NCBI RefSeq assembly: GCF_031877795.1
Contig: NC_133954.1
Span: 7,779,256-7,843,255 of the forward strand
DNA: 64,000 bases
Origin: Strix aluco
Taxonomy: Eukaryota > Chordata > Aves > Strigiformes > Strigidae
Direction: 5' to 3'
The notes below the pieces were generated by a model that worked only from the letters and a program-made list of their open reading frames with translations, did no database searches and had not been told where the DNA came from. Each line of letters starts with the position of its first letter. The first letter of the stretch is position 1. A program made the translations under genes and the position numbers. This document shows, one piece after another, positions 61,673 to 64,000 of the stretch.

Positions 61673-64000
61673 CTGAAATAAATGAAAAGTGATTAAAAAG
61701 CAGATTTGGTGTCCGAAACGTGGCTATTTTGCGTTGAACTGTTGCACGTTGATGTATCTAATCAAGCTTTGCATTTCCATATGCTACTGGGGTTTCTGAT
61801 GGCTTTTGGCTAATTACACCCAGCCCGGTCAGTGCTGGATTTACACTGGAAACTTCAGCGAGAACAAGATGCAAAAATCCCCCCGACCCTTTGGCACTGG
61901 CTGGAGCCCTAACGTGGGCACGGCTGGAAAGGCAGAGACTTTTGCCAGATTACATAGAAGGATTAGAAAGCAGAAAGGGAGCTGTGTGTCCATGTAACCT
62001 GCCCTCCTGCACTGGAGGCACGAAGAGACGACCCTTGGGATGCCACCAACTGCTGGCGGGACCCGCTGGAGCATCACTGCCACGTCCCAAAACCTGGCTG
62101 AATTTTAACCGGGGAGATCAAGGCACAGGCATCCTGGCTCCGCCACTCGAGATGGTTTGACTGCTTCTCTGGTCACATTTTTGGCTTTTCCTAACCTCGC
62201 TTTTCCCAAAATAGAAACTCTTTTTTTAATTCCAATGCCAAATTTGCCCCGGGGGTGCTGTCCCCCCACCCGCCCCTCGCCCTGCAGCTGCCGCAGACAG
62301 CTGAGAGCGGCCGTGGGCTCGTCCGGCAGCTCCAGCACCGGTGTGGAGCCACGGCACCGCAGCTGTCAGCACCCTGACGTACTGCCAGACACCCCAAGAA
62401 CCCCCACCTAAAGGCAGTGACACCTTTAGGTACCCAAGGCTTTGAAAGATGCAGCTTTGTGTGTGCAACCCAGATGTGAACAGTGCCAACCCCCCACGGA
62501 TGGCTGGTCCCCCCCTCTTGGCTTCTGTTTTTCAGGAATAACCAAAACCACTGAATTTTAAGATGCCTAAAGAAAAGCAAGATAAATGCCATGACCATGG
62601 CAGGCAGCTCAGTGCTGGCAGCACTATATGAGGTAAATACTCTCACACCTGGGCTTCAAATTCAAACTACTTATGAACGCATGAAATAATCCAAAAAAAA
62701 GGAGAGAAAATGAGGTTCCAGATTCTTATCTTCTAATTACACAACTTCAGAAGGTGGCTCAGCTCATTTGTCAATGAGAAGAAATCGTCTCAGCACGAAC
62801 TGGCCCAAAGCCATGGGTATGATTTAGCCACACAGGTAAGGATTCCTCCTCAGCCCCTTCATCCCGCGAGCTGCCTCGAGCATCCCCTCTGATCCGTGCT
62901 GCCGACGCAAACCCACACACATCAAAATCCCTCAAAGGGCTGGCTGAGCCAGTTGTTTCAAACAAAACCAGAAGTGATGTTTCCCAAAGTCACCAAAGAT
63001 TTCCTAAAGATTCAGACTGGAGGGACAGAACAGCCAGATCTGGGGTGTCTCTCCCTTCTAAAAGTCAAAATTAAGCACAAAGAATGAGAGTTTCAGCGTT
63101 CCTGCCAGCTCAGCCACCAGGAATGCTCCAAAACACCAAATGTTGTCACTAATACAGACACAAACTGGATAGATGGGAAAAAAGAAACGAACCCTTAAAA
63201 TCACAGCGTGTCGTGGGGGGGGCTGCAGGAAGCAAAGTCGGGGAGGGCACACTCTGAAACCAGATCTCTCGTTTACATGCTAATCCGCATCCCAAAATGA
63301 ATGGAAGAGAGATTAAGAAATTCAGAATGCGAAGAATGTCACAGCCCAGGGAGGGTCAAAAGGATTTGAAGTGATAGAGGAAACCCCATAGGTCTCCCAC
63401 CGCCCACCCCTGCCACGGAAACTTGTCCGGATAGCTACAAGCATCTGCACGGGCAGAGCATGTGTTCTGCACATACGTGACCAGCATCAAATGTGCTATG
63501 GAGAGAAAAGAGCCATTTATGTCCTCACACCGTAATTCTGCTGGTGGCATCTAATTTTCTGCCCCTAAAAAAAAAAAAAAATTAATGAAAAAAAGAATTG
63601 GATCTCCGTTTCTGAGCTTGCTGGAGTGTCTGCCCAGGCAAAGCATCACCTGCATCCGCGCCGGCCGGGAAAGGTGAGGGGCTGCTCTGCGCCTCACTGG
63701 GGCCACTGTGCTTTTATTAATATGTTAATTAACCGGTAATTCCTCCCATTGCGACCACACCACTTGGATTATTTGCTGCTCCTAACAGCCTCCATCGCTG
63801 ATGGATATTAAATCCCCGCGAGGCCGCGCTCGGAGCGAGAGATGGATCTTTTATCAGCCCAGCCAGGTGAGCTGCACAAAGCACAGCAGGATCCCACAAA
63901 ACCCCGGCACCCCGAATACTTGACTCCTGGCCCATCTCCATGGGTGCTCATGCTGCCCCAGGGAGGGTGGAATCGGGGCCACATCCATCACCCTTCGGTG
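61673..64000 (-). other. IGF2BP1: IGF2BP1 intron 2 (partial)
   Basis: Sequence 5' of exon 3 on the minus strand. I looked for the RRM1-encoding exons 1-2 in all minus frames and did not find them, so they lie beyond the right edge. A 9-bp inverted repeat with an 8-base spacer is at 62406-62431. Confidence 0.6.

Overview
The window is from a bird genome. Five protein genes lie in an order and orientation that, as I recall it, mirrors human chromosome 17q21.3: ZNF652, PHOSPHO1, ABI3, GNGT2 and IGF2BP1. Introns are short to moderate, the right half is GC-rich with strong CpG islands (typical of a microchromosome), and the only interspersed repeats I recognise are two truncated antisense CR1 LINE tails, the usual bird repeat. 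I saw no retroviral, LTR or other virus-like element and no CRISPR array.

Layout. 1-5020 is AT-rich sequence read as ZNF652 intron 1. 5021-12667 (+) holds the coding part of ZNF652 in five exons (610 aa by my splicing), followed by an AT-rich stretch that contains its 3'UTR and then intergenic DNA with one CR1 tail at 17.0 kb. At 25.4-27.2 kb a CpG island carries CCAAT, GC-box and CRE-like sites, runs into a 56-bp minisatellite, and is the best candidate for the PHOSPHO1 promoter and non-coding first exon. PHOSPHO1 is one coding exon at 31760-32512 (+). ABI3 is on the minus strand in eight exons at 34469-38763 (366 aa) and converges on PHOSPHO1. GNGT2 (+) has two coding exons at 41617-42195 (69 aa) and is head-to-head with ABI3.

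At 44.3-45.4 kb a second CpG island surrounds a minus-strand tRNA-Gln(TTG) and contains a perfect 39-bp inverted repeat. From about 45.9 kb to 61.7 kb is the minus-strand IGF2BP1: coding exons 3 to 15 by human numbering (RRM2, four KH domains, C-terminal tail) and an approximately 8 kb 3'UTR with five let-7-type seed sites and many long A/T homopolymers. Exons 1-2 (RRM1) lie beyond the right edge. B4GALNT2, which sits between GNGT2 and IGF2BP1 in mammals, is absent from that interval.

The genes do not form one pathway. They are a conserved syntenic block: a zinc-finger repressor, a bone-mineralisation phosphatase, a WAVE-complex adaptor of blood cells, a cone transducin gamma subunit and an oncofetal mRNA-binding protein. 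Exon boundaries were set by matching splice sites and reading phase to remembered human orthologues; all phases close without a frameshift. UTR ends, promoters and non-coding exons are inferences.
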